A stretch of DNA of 64,000 bases from Streptosporangium subroseum (GCF_900188345.1 NZ_FZOD01000001.1:372001-436000); one strand, 5' to 3'; positions 53,237-62,774 are shown, numbered from the stretch's first letter. Translations and numbers: made by a program. The notes: a model not told the origin generated them from the letters alone.

Positions 53237-55275
53237 CACGCCTCCACGGGACTGATGAGCAGGCAGCCGCTCTCGTGCGCGAAGGCGGCGTGGCCGGGCA
53301 GGACAAGGGTGGTGGAGTCCATCTCGACGACGATCGCCGGGCCCTGGACGATGTTGCCGGCCAGTAGCTTCGACCGGTCGTAGACGGTGGTCTCGGCCCA
53401 GCCGCCCTCGACCCAGACTTTGTGGGTGCCGGTGACGGCGGCCGAGGCGTCCTCGGTGCCCTCGGCCAGCGCCGCCGGCTGAACGTTGGGGCGCGGGCCG
53501 CTGACCGCGGCGCGGGCGCTGACCAGCTCGTGCTCGTTTCCGAGCAGGAAGGAGAAGAGCCGTTCGTGCTCGGCGTCGAAGGCCTTGCCGAGCGCGTCGA
53601 GCCCGGTTCCCGGCTCCAGAGTGATCGGGATCTCGAAGCCCTGGCCGTGGTAGCGGACGTCGACCTGGTAGGTCACGGTCTGCGCGGCCCGGTCGATGCC
53701 CTCGGCCTCCAGGGTCGCGGCCGCCGTCTCGGCGAGTTCGGCGAGCAGGTCGGCCAGCTCGGCGTCGGTGAGCCGGGAGAAGCGGCGGATGTGGGTGCGG
53801 GCGGCCTCGTCGCGCAGGGAGGTGGTGGCGTCGCCGTACGCGCAGAGCACGCCGGGTGACGGCGGGATGATGACCGGCCACGAGCCGGTGAGCCTGCCGA
53901 GCGCGTTGGCGTGCAGCGGGCCGGCGCCGCCGAAGGCGACGAGCGCGAAGTCGCGGGGGTCGAAGCCCTGCTGCACCGAGACCAGGCGCAGCGCGCCGAA
54001 CATGTTCTCGTTGACGATGTCGACGATGCCCTGGGCGGCGGCCTCGGCGGACGGCAGGCCCATGGCGTCGGCGATCCGCTGTACGGCCTGGCGCGCGCGG
54101 TCGCGGTCCAGGACGATCTCGCCGCCGGCCAGCTGGGTCGGCAGGTAACCGAGGACCACATTGGCGTCGGTGACGGTCGGATCCTCGCCGCCCCTGTTGT
54201 ACGCGGCGGGTCCGGGGACGGCGCCGGCGGACTGCGGGCCGACGCGCAGCGCGCGGGTCAGCTCGGGCACGTGCGCGATCGATCCGCCGCCCGCGCCGAC
54301 GGTGCGCACGTCCACCGAGGCCGACCGGACCGCCAGGTCGCCGACCTTGGTCTCGCGGCCGGTGCGCGGCTGCAGGTTCTGCACGAGGGCGACGTCGGTG
54401 GAGGTGCCGCCCATGTCGAAGGTGAGGAAGTCGGGAAAACCGGCCTGTTCGGCGACCCAGGTGGCGCCCGCGACGCCGCCGGCCGGTCCGGACAGCAGCA
54501 GGTTCACCGGGGCGGCCGCCGCGGCGGCGGCCGAGGCGAGGCCTCCGTCGCTGCGCAGGACGTAGAGGTTGCCGTCGACGCCGCCACCGGCGATCTTCGT
54601 CGCGAGGTTGTCCATGTAGCGGGCGACCTGGGGCTGGACGTAGGAGTTGACGACCGTGGTGATCGTCCGCTCGTACTCGCGCATCTCCGGCAGGACCTCC
54701 GAGGAGATCGAGATCGGCACACCCGGCAGCTCCTCGGCGGCGATCTCGGCGACCCGCCGCTCGTGACCGTCGAACGCGTAGGAGTTGATCAGTGAGACCG
54801 CCAGGGCCTCGACGCCCTTCAGCCGTCGCAGGGAGATCCGCAGGGACTCCTCGTCGAGCGCGGTGACGACCGAGCCGTCGGCGGCGACCCGCTCGACCGC
54901 CTCGACGGTGTCCTCCAGGGCGGCCAGCGGTTCGGGCTTGGGCCAGATGATCCAGCCGGCCAGGCCTCCCGGCACGAAGGACCGGGCGATCTGCAGCACC
55001 TGCCGGAACCCGGCGGTGGTGACCAGGCCGACCCGGGCGCCCTTGCCCTCCAGGATCGCGTTGGTCGCGACGGTGGTGCCGTGCAGCACCTGGCCGATCT
55101 CCGCCAGCGAGATCCCGGCCTCGGCGCACGCCTTCTCGATTCCGGCCAGGACGCCGACGGACTGGTCGTGGGGGGTGGAGGGGGTCTTGGCGCGGAAGGT
55201 ACGCCCCGAATCCTGGTCGATCAGGAGGATGTCGGTGAACGTCCCTCCGACGTCCACCCCTAGCCGGTAACGCAT
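53236..55275 (-). CDS. Hydantoinase A / oxoprolinase-type ATP-binding subunit
   Basis: 679 residues. It is an actin-like ATPase with phosphate motifs RLGVDVGGTFTDILLID at the N-terminus and FLTFDMGGTSTDVALV mid-protein. LHGTTVATNAILEGKGARVGLVTTAGF, TVGAGGGSIA and FGGAGPLHANALGR are typical. The C-terminal domain ends in a beta-rich segment. It supplies ATP activation of the cyclic amide for the B subunit. AGGAG lies upstream of ATG 55275. It is 120 bp downstream of the CoA-transferase gene on the same strand. Confidence 0.94.
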   Translation of the reverse strand: MRYRLGVDVGGTFTDILLIDQDSGRTFRAKTPSTPHDQSVGVLAGIEKACAEAGISLAEIGQVLHGTTVATNAILEGKGARVGLVTTAGFRQVLQIARSFVPGGLAGWIIWPKPEPLAALEDTVEAVERVAADGSVVTALDEESLRISLRRLKGVEALAVSLINSYAFDGHERRVAEIAAEELPGVPISISSEVLPEMREYERTITTVVNSYVQPQVARYMDNLATKIAGGGVDGNLYVLRSDGGLASAAAAAAAPVNLLLSGPAGGVAGATWVAEQAGFPDFLTFDMGGTSTDVALVQNLQPRTGRETKVGDLAVRSASVDVRTVGAGGGSIAHVPELTRALRVGPQSAGAVPGPAAYNRGGEDPTVTDANVVLGYLPTQLAGGEIVLDRDRARQAVQRIADAMGLPSAEAAAQGIVDIVNENMFGALRLVSVQQGFDPRDFALVAFGGAGPLHANALGRLTGSWPVIIPPSPGVLCAYGDATTSLRDEAARTHIRRFSRLTDAELADLLAELAETAAATLEAEGIDRAAQTVTYQVDVRYHGQGFEIPITLEPGTGLDALGKAFDAEHERLFSFLLGNEHELVSARAAVSGPRPNVQPAALAEGTEDASAAVTGTHKVWVEGGWAETTVYDRSKLLAGNIVQGPAIVVEMDSTTLVLPGHAAFAHESGCLLISPVEA

Positions 55276-55396
55276 GGCGGTGCTCCTTTCAGAGCCCTTT
55301 GTTCAGGTCAGAGTCCTTCGTACGGGGGTGGTGCGGTCATGGCTTCGGGCGTCGGATGACCCCCGGCGGGGTTCGTGCGGGTCGTGGCCGCGGGTG

Positions 55397-56593
55397 TCAG
55401 ATGACGCCGTCGGCCGCGAGGGCGGCGATCTCCTCGGTGCTCAGGCCGAGCAGGCCGCGGTAGACCTCGTCGTTGTGCCGGCCGAGCTCGGGTCCGACGG
55501 CGCGCACGCTGCCGGGGGTCGCCGACAGCTTGGGCACGACGTTCTGCATCGCCAGCTCGCCGAACTCCGGGTGGGGGACGTGCACGATCGCCTCGCGCGC
55601 CGCGAAGTGGGGGTCGTCGAACATGTCCTTGGCCCGGTAGATGCGCCCGGCGGGAACGCCGCCCTCGTTGAGCAGCGCGAGCAGTTTCTCGGCGGAGAAT
55701 CCCGCCGTCCAGGCGGCGATGATCTCGTCGAGCTCGGCCATGTGCTCGCCGCGCGCGCCGTGCGTGGCGTAGCGGGGGTCCTCGGCCAGTTCGTCCGCGC
55801 CCATCACCGCGGCCAGTCGGCGGAACACGCTGTCCTGGTTGGCGGCGATGAGGATGGAGTCGCCGTCCTTGGTGGGGTAGACGTTGCTCGGCGAGACGTT
55901 GGGCAGCACGGAGCCGGTGCGTTCGCGCTGGTAGGAGGCCTGCTGCCACTCCGGCAACATCGACTCCATCATCGCGAGCACGGCCTCGTAGATCGCCGAG
56001 TCGACGACCTGGCCCTGCCCGCTGCGGTCGCGCTCGTGCAGCGCGACCAGGGTGCCGATGCAGGCGTGCATGGCGGCGAGGGAGTCGCCGAGCGAGATCC
56101 CCGCGCGCGACGGCGGCCGGTCGGGGTCGCCGGTGACGTAGCGGATGCCGCCCATGGCCTCGCCGATCGAGCCGTAACCGGCCTGCGGCGCGTACGGCCC
56201 CGTCTGGCCGTACCCGGTGACCCGGGTGATGACCAGCCGGGGGTTGATCGCGTACAGCTCCTCGGGGGACATCCCCCAGCGCTCCAGGGTGCCGGGCCGG
56301 AAGTTCTCCAGCAGCACGTCCGCCTTCGCGATCAGACCGCGGACCAGCTCCTGGCCCCGGGGGGTGCGCAGGTCGCACGTCACCGACTTCTTGTTGCGCG
56401 CCACGACCGGCCACCACAGCGACTTGCCGTACGGCTTCTCCCGGCCCCACTGCCGCATCGGGTCGCCTCGCCCCGGATCCTCGACCTTGATCACCTCGGC
56501 GCCGAAGTCGCCGAGCAGCTGACCGCAGAACGGTCCGGCCAGCAACTGGCCGAGCTCGACGACACGCACGTCGGCGAGCGGAAGGCCTCTCAT
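55397..56593 (-). CDS. Class III CoA-transferase (CaiB/BaiF family)
   Basis: 398 residues. It begins LADVRVVELGQLLAGPFCGQLLGDFGAEVIKVEDPGRGDPMRQWG and continues with RNKKSVTCDLRTPRGQELVRGLIAKADVLLENFRPG. The catalytic Asp is in GISLGDSLAAMHA, and DGDSILIAANQDSVFRRL follows. It transfers CoA between carboxylic acids. AGGAG 7 nt before ATG 56593; the start overlaps the GntR stop as ATGA. With the divergent HMG-CoA-lyase-like gene it could activate and then cleave a dicarboxylic acid. Confidence 0.92.
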   Translation of the reverse strand: MRGLPLADVRVVELGQLLAGPFCGQLLGDFGAEVIKVEDPGRGDPMRQWGREKPYGKSLWWPVVARNKKSVTCDLRTPRGQELVRGLIAKADVLLENFRPGTLERWGMSPEELYAINPRLVITRVTGYGQTGPYAPQAGYGSIGEAMGGIRYVTGDPDRPPSRAGISLGDSLAAMHACIGTLVALHERDRSGQGQVVDSAIYEAVLAMMESMLPEWQQASYQRERTGSVLPNVSPSNVYPTKDGDSILIAANQDSVFRRLAAVMGADELAEDPRYATHGARGEHMAELDEIIAAWTAGFSAEKLLALLNEGGVPAGRIYRAKDMFDDPHFAAREAIVHVPHPEFGELAMQNVVPKLSATPGSVRAVGPELGRHNDEVYRGLLGLSTEEIAALAADGVI

Positions 56594-57219
56594 TCGTTCT
56601 CCTGTCGACGGGGACCCAGCAGTGACGCCCTGGCCGAGAACAGGTGGGCGCGCATGACGGCCTCCGCCCATTCCGGGTCCCCGGCCCGTATGGCTGCCGC
56701 GATCTCGATGTGGTGGTTGACGCTGCGCCGCATGGCCTCCTCGTCGAAGGAGCTGTACGTGCGCAGCAGCACGGCCGAGTGGATCAGTGAGCTGATCGAC
56801 TGGGCGAGCACAGCGCTGGAGCCGAGCCGTACCAGGGACTGGTGGAACTCGGCGTTGAGCCGGTAGACCGCGTCCTGATCACCCCGCTCGGCGTGCTCCC
56901 TTATGGCGACGGCGACCTCGTGAAGGGCGTCGGCGTCCTGCGGCGTCGCGAGGGCCGTCGCCTGGCGGGCGGCGAGCCCCTCGATCCTGGCCCGCAGCTC
57001 GAAGATCGTCTCCAGGTCCTGCCGGGGGTACTCCACGACCCGGGCGCCCTTGTTGGCCGTGATGTCGACGAGCCCCTCGGACTGCAGCCGCCGCAGCGCG
57101 TCGCGGACCGGGGTCCGGCTGACGCCGAGCGCCTCGGCCAGCTCGACCTCGCCGAGCCGGTCACCGGGAGCGTACTGGCCCCCGAGGATCAGGCTACGAA
57201 CATCATCAACCACCGACAT
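56590..57219 (-). CDS. GntR-family regulator with FCD domain
   Basis: 209 residues. A winged HTH (GDRLGEVELAEALGVSRTPVRDALRRLQSEGLVDITANKGARVV) is followed by an all-helical FCD domain with conserved Asp/His metal-site residues (LNAEFHQSLVRLG, VNHHIEIAAAI, VMRAHLF). FCD regulators sense small carboxylates. It heads the CoA-transferase/hydantoinase operon and faces the lyase gene, so it probably controls both. GGAGGA lies 8 nt before the ATG at 57219. Confidence 0.92.
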   Translation of the reverse strand: MSVVDDVRSLILGGQYAPGDRLGEVELAEALGVSRTPVRDALRRLQSEGLVDITANKGARVVEYPRQDLETIFELRARIEGLAARQATALATPQDADALHEVAVAIREHAERGDQDAVYRLNAEFHQSLVRLGSSAVLAQSISSLIHSAVLLRTYSSFDEEAMRRSVNHHIEIAAAIRAGDPEWAEAVMRAHLFSARASLLGPRRQENE

Positions 57220-57281
57220 GTGTACATTCCTCCGAGCGAGATGTCACCATGATGGGGATATGCCCGTCCAATGACAAGGGG

Positions 57282-57291
57282 TTGCATACAA
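57282..57291. promoter_or_regulatory. FCD-GntR-type operator candidate between divergent genes
   Basis: TTGCATACAA resembles TTG-TATA-CAA sites bound by FadR-type GntR proteins and lies in the 75-bp divergent promoter region, just before the lyase start at 57295. A TGTACA element at 57220-57225 next to the GntR start is a second candidate. Confidence 0.4.
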
Positions 57292-57294
57292 TCC

Positions 57295-58185
57295 ATGAAT
57301 ATCGAGGTGGTCGAGGTCGGTCCGCGTGACGGCCTGCAGAACGAGTCGGTGATCGTGCCCACCGCCGCGAAGGTGGCCTATGTCGAGGCGCTGATCGGCG
57401 CGGGCCTGAGGCGGATCGAGGCCGTCAGCTTCGTGCATCCGGTACGGGTGCCGCAGATGGCCGACGCCGAGGAGGTCATGGCGCGGGTGCCCCGCGTCCC
57501 CGGGGTGCGTTACGCCGGGCTGGTGCTCAACGAGCGCGGCCTGGACCGGGCGTTGAAAGCCGGGGTGGACGAGGTGAACGTCGTTGTGGTCGCCACCGAG
57601 ACCTTCTCCCAGCGCAACCAGGGCATGTCGGTCGACGACGCGGTCCGAGGCTTCGGCGTGATCGCGGGCCGCGCGCGCGAGGCCGGACTCGGGGTGACGC
57701 TGACCGTGGGCGCGAGCTTCGGCTGCCCGTTCGAGGGCGAGGTCGACCCCGCGCGGGTCGCCGAGCTGGTACGGCGATGCCCGGAGGCGCAGGAGGTCGC
57801 GCTGGCCGACACCATCGGCGTCGGCGTCCCGTCCGACGTGCGCCGCCTGGTGGAGGCGGTCGGCGAGGTCTCGGCGCTCCCCCTGCGGTTCCATTTCCAC
57901 AACACCCGCAACACCGGCTACGCCAACGCCCTCGCCGCCCTGGAAGCGGGTGCCGCCGCTTTGGACGCCAGCGCCGGCGGCATCGGCGGCTGCCCCTTCG
58001 CCCCCGCCGCGACCGGCAACATCGCCACCGAGGACCTGCTCTACCTGCTGCACCGCTCGGGGGTGACGACCGGCGCCGACCTGCCCGGCGTGCTCGCCGC
58101 CGCGGCCCTCATCGAGGCCGAGCTGGGAGAGCGGCTGCCCGCCCAGCTCGGCCGCGCGGGCATCTGGCCCGTGACCGGCCCCTGA
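57295..58185 (+). CDS. Hydroxymethylglutaryl-CoA lyase-like enzyme
   Basis: 296 residues of an HMGL-like TIM barrel. It shows VEVGPRDGLQNE (metal/acid residues), RIEAVSFVHP, the His-x-His metal ligands in RFHFHNTRNTGYAN, and the catalytic-Cys loop GGIGGCPFAPAATGNIATEDL. It cleaves HMG-CoA or a similar 3-hydroxyacyl-CoA into acetyl-CoA plus an acid. ATG 57295 fits homologous N-termini; ATG 57271 is possible. Neither has a well-spaced SD. It is divergent from the GntR-CoA-transferase-hydantoinase operon, sharing a short promoter region. Confidence 0.92.
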   Translation: MNIEVVEVGPRDGLQNESVIVPTAAKVAYVEALIGAGLRRIEAVSFVHPVRVPQMADAEEVMARVPRVPGVRYAGLVLNERGLDRALKAGVDEVNVVVVATETFSQRNQGMSVDDAVRGFGVIAGRAREAGLGVTLTVGASFGCPFEGEVDPARVAELVRRCPEAQEVALADTIGVGVPSDVRRLVEAVGEVSALPLRFHFHNTRNTGYANALAALEAGAAALDASAGGIGGCPFAPAATGNIATEDLLYLLHRSGVTTGADLPGVLAAAALIEAELGERLPAQLGRAGIWPVTGP

Positions 58186-58411
58186 CACCACGCGGAGAAC
58201 AACCCGTCCGCTCCGGCGCGACCGGCCGGTGTCCCGGGGCGACTCCCGTCAACGCCCCGTGACTCAGCCGAGTCGTCCGGACCTTGGTCGTCCCACCGCC
58301 CATTCGCGCCCTACCGGCACGTTGAGGCGGTGATCGGCCATGTCCGCGGCGGACGCGGGCACCGGGAAGATCCCGATGTCCCGTAGCTCCAGCCGTTCGA
58401 CGGCCCCCAGA

Positions 58412-59938
58412 TCATCGATCCGTCGATGAGACCTCGGGGCAGCGAGCGCCGGCCTGCGGGGCCGTACGGGAGATCAGATAGCGATCGACCAGCTGGTCGA
58501 CACATGAGGAACCCATCCGGTAGGCCGTGTGACCGTCTCCGTCATAGCTGATCAACCTGCCCGAGGACAGCTGGGACGCCAGGGCCTGGGCCCACCTGTA
58601 CGGTGTGGCGGGATCACGCGTGGTGCCCACGACCACGATGGGAGGAGCGCCTTCCGCGCGAAGCGGCTTGTCGGTGGCCGTGCTCTTGACCGGCCAGTAG
58701 GCGCACGTCGGGGAGCCTCCCGCGACGTAGGCGCCGAAGTGCGGGGCCCCGGCCATCTCCTTGTGCATCTCATCCTCGTAGCCCGAAACCGTCTTCGGGT
58801 AGGAGTGATCAAGGCAGTTGATGGCGACGTTGGCGTCGGTCTCGTTGGAGTAGGTGCCGTTGGGATACCGCTCGTTGTACATGTCGGCTATCCGCAGAAT
58901 GCTCGTGCCGTTGCCCTTGAAGGCCGCGGCGAGGGCCTGTCGAAGGGTGGGCCATTCCGTGCGGTCGTAGAGGGGGGACAGGACACCGGTCACGACCATG
59001 GATTCGTTGATCTTCCGGCTGTCGAGGGTGTTGCGCAGCGGGGTCTTGTCGGCCCGGTGCAGCAGGTCGGTGAGCTGGTCGAAGGCCTCGTCCTTCTGAT
59101 GACTGGCGAACGGGCAGTTCGTGCGCTGGAAGCAGTCACCGAGGAAGGACCTGAAGGCCACCTCGAAGCTGCGTGCCTGGGCTCCGTTCAGTTGGAGCAG
59201 GGACAGCGTGGGATCGATGGCGCCGTCGAGGACCAGGGCGCGCACCTTCTTGGGAAACAGGTTCGCGTACACGGCGCCCAGGTAGGTGCCGTACGACTTC
59301 CCCAGGTAGGTCAGCCCGGAGTCCCCGAGAGCCGCCCTCATCACGTCCATGTCACGAGCGGCGTCGGCCGTACCGACATGGGGAAGAAGTTTCGCCGACC
59401 TGGCCTCGCACGCCGAGGCGAACTTCTGTCCCCCCTGCTCCAGGGCCTTGGTCTCGGCGGGTGAGTCCGGGGTCGCGTCCAGGCTGAGGTACTGGTCGAG
59501 TTGCGGGCCGCTGAGGCACCGTACGGGGGCCGAGGCGCCCACGCCCCTCGGGTCGAAGCCGACGACGTCGAACCGCGATCGGACCTCCGGCGACAGAACG
59601 GAGGTGGCCGCCCTGGCGTAGTCGATGCCGGAACCGCCGGGGCCACCGGGGTTGATGACGACCGAGCCGATCCGCTTGCCGCGTGCCGGAAGGCGGATCA
59701 TGCTGATCTTTATCTTCTCTCCGGCGGGCTGGGCGTAGTCGAGCGGCACGGTCAGTTTCGTGCACTGGAAGCCGTCGTGGCAGCCGGACCAGGCAAGCCG
59801 CTGGCTGTAGTACGTCTGGAGAGAAGCCGTGGGGGCCCGGGTTGGAGACTCCTGGGGCGACTGTCGCCCGGGGGCGGCGAAGCCCGTCACGAGGAGACCC
59901 ATGACGAGGGGCGTGACGATGAGGTGAGCGCGTCCCAT
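58412..59938 (-). CDS. Secreted alpha/beta hydrolase, tripeptidyl-aminopeptidase (S33/TAP) family
   Basis: 508 residues with an N-terminal signal peptide (LIVTPLVMGLLVTGFAAPG). The oxyanion motif NPGGPGGSG, FDPRGVGASAPVRC, nucleophile Ser in YLGKSYGTYLG, and the TAP C-terminal domain with Asp (VVGTTRDPATPY) and His (GDGHTAY) are clear. It removes N-terminal di- or tripeptides from proteins outside the cell. The terminal SSCVDQLVDRYLISRTAPQAGARC has the conserved Cys pair. It is monocistronic. The ATG at 59938 has only a weak upstream GGA. Confidence 0.92.
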   Translation of the reverse strand: MGRAHLIVTPLVMGLLVTGFAAPGRQSPQESPTRAPTASLQTYYSQRLAWSGCHDGFQCTKLTVPLDYAQPAGEKIKISMIRLPARGKRIGSVVINPGGPGGSGIDYARAATSVLSPEVRSRFDVVGFDPRGVGASAPVRCLSGPQLDQYLSLDATPDSPAETKALEQGGQKFASACEARSAKLLPHVGTADAARDMDVMRAALGDSGLTYLGKSYGTYLGAVYANLFPKKVRALVLDGAIDPTLSLLQLNGAQARSFEVAFRSFLGDCFQRTNCPFASHQKDEAFDQLTDLLHRADKTPLRNTLDSRKINESMVVTGVLSPLYDRTEWPTLRQALAAAFKGNGTSILRIADMYNERYPNGTYSNETDANVAINCLDHSYPKTVSGYEDEMHKEMAGAPHFGAYVAGGSPTCAYWPVKSTATDKPLRAEGAPPIVVVGTTRDPATPYRWAQALASQLSSGRLISYDGDGHTAYRMGSSCVDQLVDRYLISRTAPQAGARCPEVSSTDR

Positions 59939-60643
59939 ATTTGCTGTCCTTCGCTCTGAATGATTGGAGGATTCATCTGCTCTTTAGTGGCAGACGCCAT
60001 TGCTCGCGGATCTCCTGGAGGCCGCCTGTGAAATGTGGCGTGTATGTGAGTAAGACGATCTCGCCGTGGAGCAGGACATCGATTGCCCTGCTCACCGTGC
60101 GAAAATTCGCAGCGCGCATCGCATGCCCACGACCGGAGGCCGTGACATGCGATGGAATGCCTTGACAGATGGGCCGCAGTCCGCAGGTCATTCTTGACCG
60201 AGGCGAGGTCAACCGCGAGAAACCGGCTGATGGTTCTCGTCGCCCAGGTGGCTCAGGTGCGCATTTTTTTATACGGAGAAGCGACGCGATAAAGCTGGCC
60301 GTAGCGATGAAAACCGGCTGCCGCTGATCGTCTCTTGATTGTTTGAGGAGCCTGGAGGGTTACGCTCCGGCGCGGATCTCGATGTTCACGGAAAGCCTCA
60401 CCGCCGCTTTCCGGACATTCGCATGCTACCTGCCACTCGGCAGTGCTATCCGCCGCGCTCGAGAATCGCTCCGCGATCTAAGCGATCCGCGCCAAAAGCC
60501 CTTCGGGCATTGTCAGGTCGCCTCGGGGCGAGGCAAGCGGGAGAAGCTCGGGGGGTGCCGGGTCGCCTCGGAGTGGGGTGGGGAGAAGGGGCGTCTCCCC
60601 GGGTCGCCGCCGGGTTTCCCGGCCGTAGCGGCCCGCTGCCGGG
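59939..60643. other. Gene-poor 0.7-kb gap
   Basis: The part next to the peptidase gene is less GC-rich and includes an AT stretch (ATTTTTTTATAC near 60262). A 79-codon minus frame (59973-60212) has no SD and no recognised family. The right half repeats GGTCGCCTCGG-type motifs (60517-60580). No gene or RNA is supported; this may be decayed sequence. Confidence 0.4.
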
Positions 60644-62593
60644 TCAGCGGGTCCGCCACAACTTCACGGTCTTGTCGTTGCTGCCGGTGACGAGAACCGC
60701 CCCGTCCGGGCTGAAGGCCATCGACTGGACGGTTCCGGTGTGACCGGTGAGGGTGGCGACGGTTTTACGACCGGCCACATCCCACAACCGCACCGTATCG
60801 TCGCCGCTGCCGGTGGCGAGGAGTTTGCCGTCCGGGCTGAAGGCCACCGAGCGGACACCGTCGGCGTGGCCGGTGAGGGTGGCGACCGTTTTACGACCGG
60901 CCACATCCCACAACTTCACGGTCTTGTCGTCGCTGCCGGTGGCGAGAAGCCCCCCATCCGGGCTGAAGACCATCGACCAGATGTTTTCGGTGTGGCCGGT
61001 GACGGTGGTGACGGGTTGACGGCCGGCCACGTCCCACAACCGTGCCGTGTCGTTGCCGCCGATGGCGAGGAGCTTGCCGTCCGGGCTGAAGGCCACCGAG
61101 AAGACGGCGCCCTTGTGGTCGGCGTGACCGCTGAGGGTGGCGACGCTGCTGCGGCCGGCCACGTCCCACAACCGCGTCGTGTCGTCGTAGCTGCCGGTGG
61201 CGAGGAGCTTGCCGTCCGGGCTGAAGGCCACCGAGTAGATGACCTCGGTGTGGCCGGTGAGGGTGGCGACGTTTTTGCGATCGGCCACGTCCCACAACCG
61301 CACCGTGTTGTCTTCGCTGCCGGTGGCGACGGTCCTGCCGTCCGGGCTGAAGGCCACCGACCAGACGTCTTTGGTGTGGTCGGTGAGGGTGGTCACCAGT
61401 CCGGGACCGGAGGCGGCGCTCGGTGTGGGGCTGGGGGTGGTGCTCGGTGTGACGGAGGTGGTGCTCGGTTCGGAATCGGAGTCGCGGGTGAGGGCGATCG
61501 TGACCGGCACGCCGACGACGGTGAGGGCGCCGAGCCCGGCCAGGAGCAGGACACGGCGCCGTGGCAGGGACCGGTCCGCGACGGGGGCCGGCGCCACCGC
61601 CGCGGCGGGGACGGGAGAGGTCTCCTGGCCGTTGCCCGGGCCGTCGGCTCCGCCGCCCGGGCGCCGCTCGCCCGCGCCGAGCGCACCGGGATCACCGGCG
61701 GCAGGCACTGACGGGAGGGCCGGCTCCAGGTGCGAACCTGGGGACGGATACGGATACGCCTGGTGGGCGAGGGCGATGAGCGCCTGGGCGGCCTGGTCGG
61801 CGCTGAATCGCTCGGCGGGCTCCTTGCGCAGCAGGCCGGCCAGCACCGGCGCCAGCGGGCCCGCGTGCACCGACGGCGCGGGCTCCTGACTCAGCAGGGC
61901 CGCCAGGATCGCCACCATGCTCGCGCCGGTGTACGGCGGGCGCCCCTCGACCGCGGCGTACAGCGTCGCCCCCAGCGACCACAGATCACACGCCGCGGTG
62001 ACCGGCAGACCGTGGACCTGCTCGGGCGCCATGAACGCCGGGGTGCCCATCAGCACCCCCGACGCGGTCAACGTGGCGTCCCCGGCCAGGCTGGCGATCC
62101 CGAAGTCGGTGATGACCACCCGGTTGCCCGACAGCAGCACGTTGGCCGGTTTCAGGTCCCGGTGCACGATCCCGGCCGCGTGCGCCTCCCCCAGCGCCTC
62201 CACCATCACCGCGCCGATCCGCGCCACCTGAGCCGGGGCCAGCCGCCCCTGCCGCTTGATCCGCTGGTCCAGCGACAGACCCCGGACGAACTCCATCACG
62301 ATCACCGGAGCCCCGTCACGAGTGATCACGTCATGCACGGTGACGATGCCCGGATGATTCAGCCGGGCCGCCGAACGCGCCTCACGCATCGCCCGCCTAC
62401 CGAACACCTCCCGCTCGGCGGCATCCATACCCTGCGGAAACAGAATTTCCTTGACCGCCACCTCGCGATCCAGCAGTTCGTCGCGACCCCGCCAGACCCG
62501 GCCCATACCGCCGACCCCGACCGGCTCGACCAACCGGTATCGCCCGCCGATGAGTTCGCCCTCCGCCTCGCTCACCATCGGCACGATAACCAC
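60644..62593 (-). CDS. Transmembrane Ser/Thr protein kinase with WD40 propeller
   Basis: 649 residues. The cytoplasmic kinase domain has GGRYRLVEPVGVGGMGRVWRG, Lys48 in VAVKEIL, HRDLKPANV and DFG (ITDFGIA). An Ala/Pro linker leads to one transmembrane helix (RRRVLLLAGLGALTVVGVPVTIAL, about residues 350-376), then a Ser/Thr/Pro stalk. Six WD40 repeats of about 42 residues follow (GHT..V.SVAFSPDGKLLATGS.D.TVRLWDVAGRK), outside the membrane. Six rather than seven blades is slightly short for a closed propeller. It probably senses an extracellular ligand. Several GTG/ATG starts within the first ten codons are possible and none has a clear SD. Confidence 0.92.
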   Translation of the reverse strand: MVIVPMVSEAEGELIGGRYRLVEPVGVGGMGRVWRGRDELLDREVAVKEILFPQGMDAAEREVFGRRAMREARSAARLNHPGIVTVHDVITRDGAPVIVMEFVRGLSLDQRIKRQGRLAPAQVARIGAVMVEALGEAHAAGIVHRDLKPANVLLSGNRVVITDFGIASLAGDATLTASGVLMGTPAFMAPEQVHGLPVTAACDLWSLGATLYAAVEGRPPYTGASMVAILAALLSQEPAPSVHAGPLAPVLAGLLRKEPAERFSADQAAQALIALAHQAYPYPSPGSHLEPALPSVPAAGDPGALGAGERRPGGGADGPGNGQETSPVPAAAVAPAPVADRSLPRRRVLLLAGLGALTVVGVPVTIALTRDSDSEPSTTSVTPSTTPSPTPSAASGPGLVTTLTDHTKDVWSVAFSPDGRTVATGSEDNTVRLWDVADRKNVATLTGHTEVIYSVAFSPDGKLLATGSYDDTTRLWDVAGRSSVATLSGHADHKGAVFSVAFSPDGKLLAIGGNDTARLWDVAGRQPVTTVTGHTENIWSMVFSPDGGLLATGSDDKTVKLWDVAGRKTVATLTGHADGVRSVAFSPDGKLLATGSGDDTVRLWDVAGRKTVATLTGHTGTVQSMAFSPDGAVLVTGSNDKTVKLWRTR

Positions 62594-62774
62594 CGTGGAT
62601 CACAGAACAGCACACGCTGTGCGACCCCGTCACCGTACGTCATAGGAGATAACAGATCGACACCCATCGCGGACATGCCCGATCACGGCGACCCGCGCCG
62701 CCGGCCGCCTTTCGACACGGTCGCCCTCCGCCTCTGCCATCCACGCACGGGCGCTCCTCCGGCCGGGCCCTCCA

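Noticed and set aside
51546..53306. 586-codon minus frame overlapping hydantoinase B
   Set aside because: Frame-shifted reading of the same DNA, Arg/Pro/Gly-rich without HyuB motifs.
59973..60212. 79-codon minus ORF in the gap before the kinase
   Set aside because: No SD, no recognised family and no partner gene; kept only as part of the gap description.
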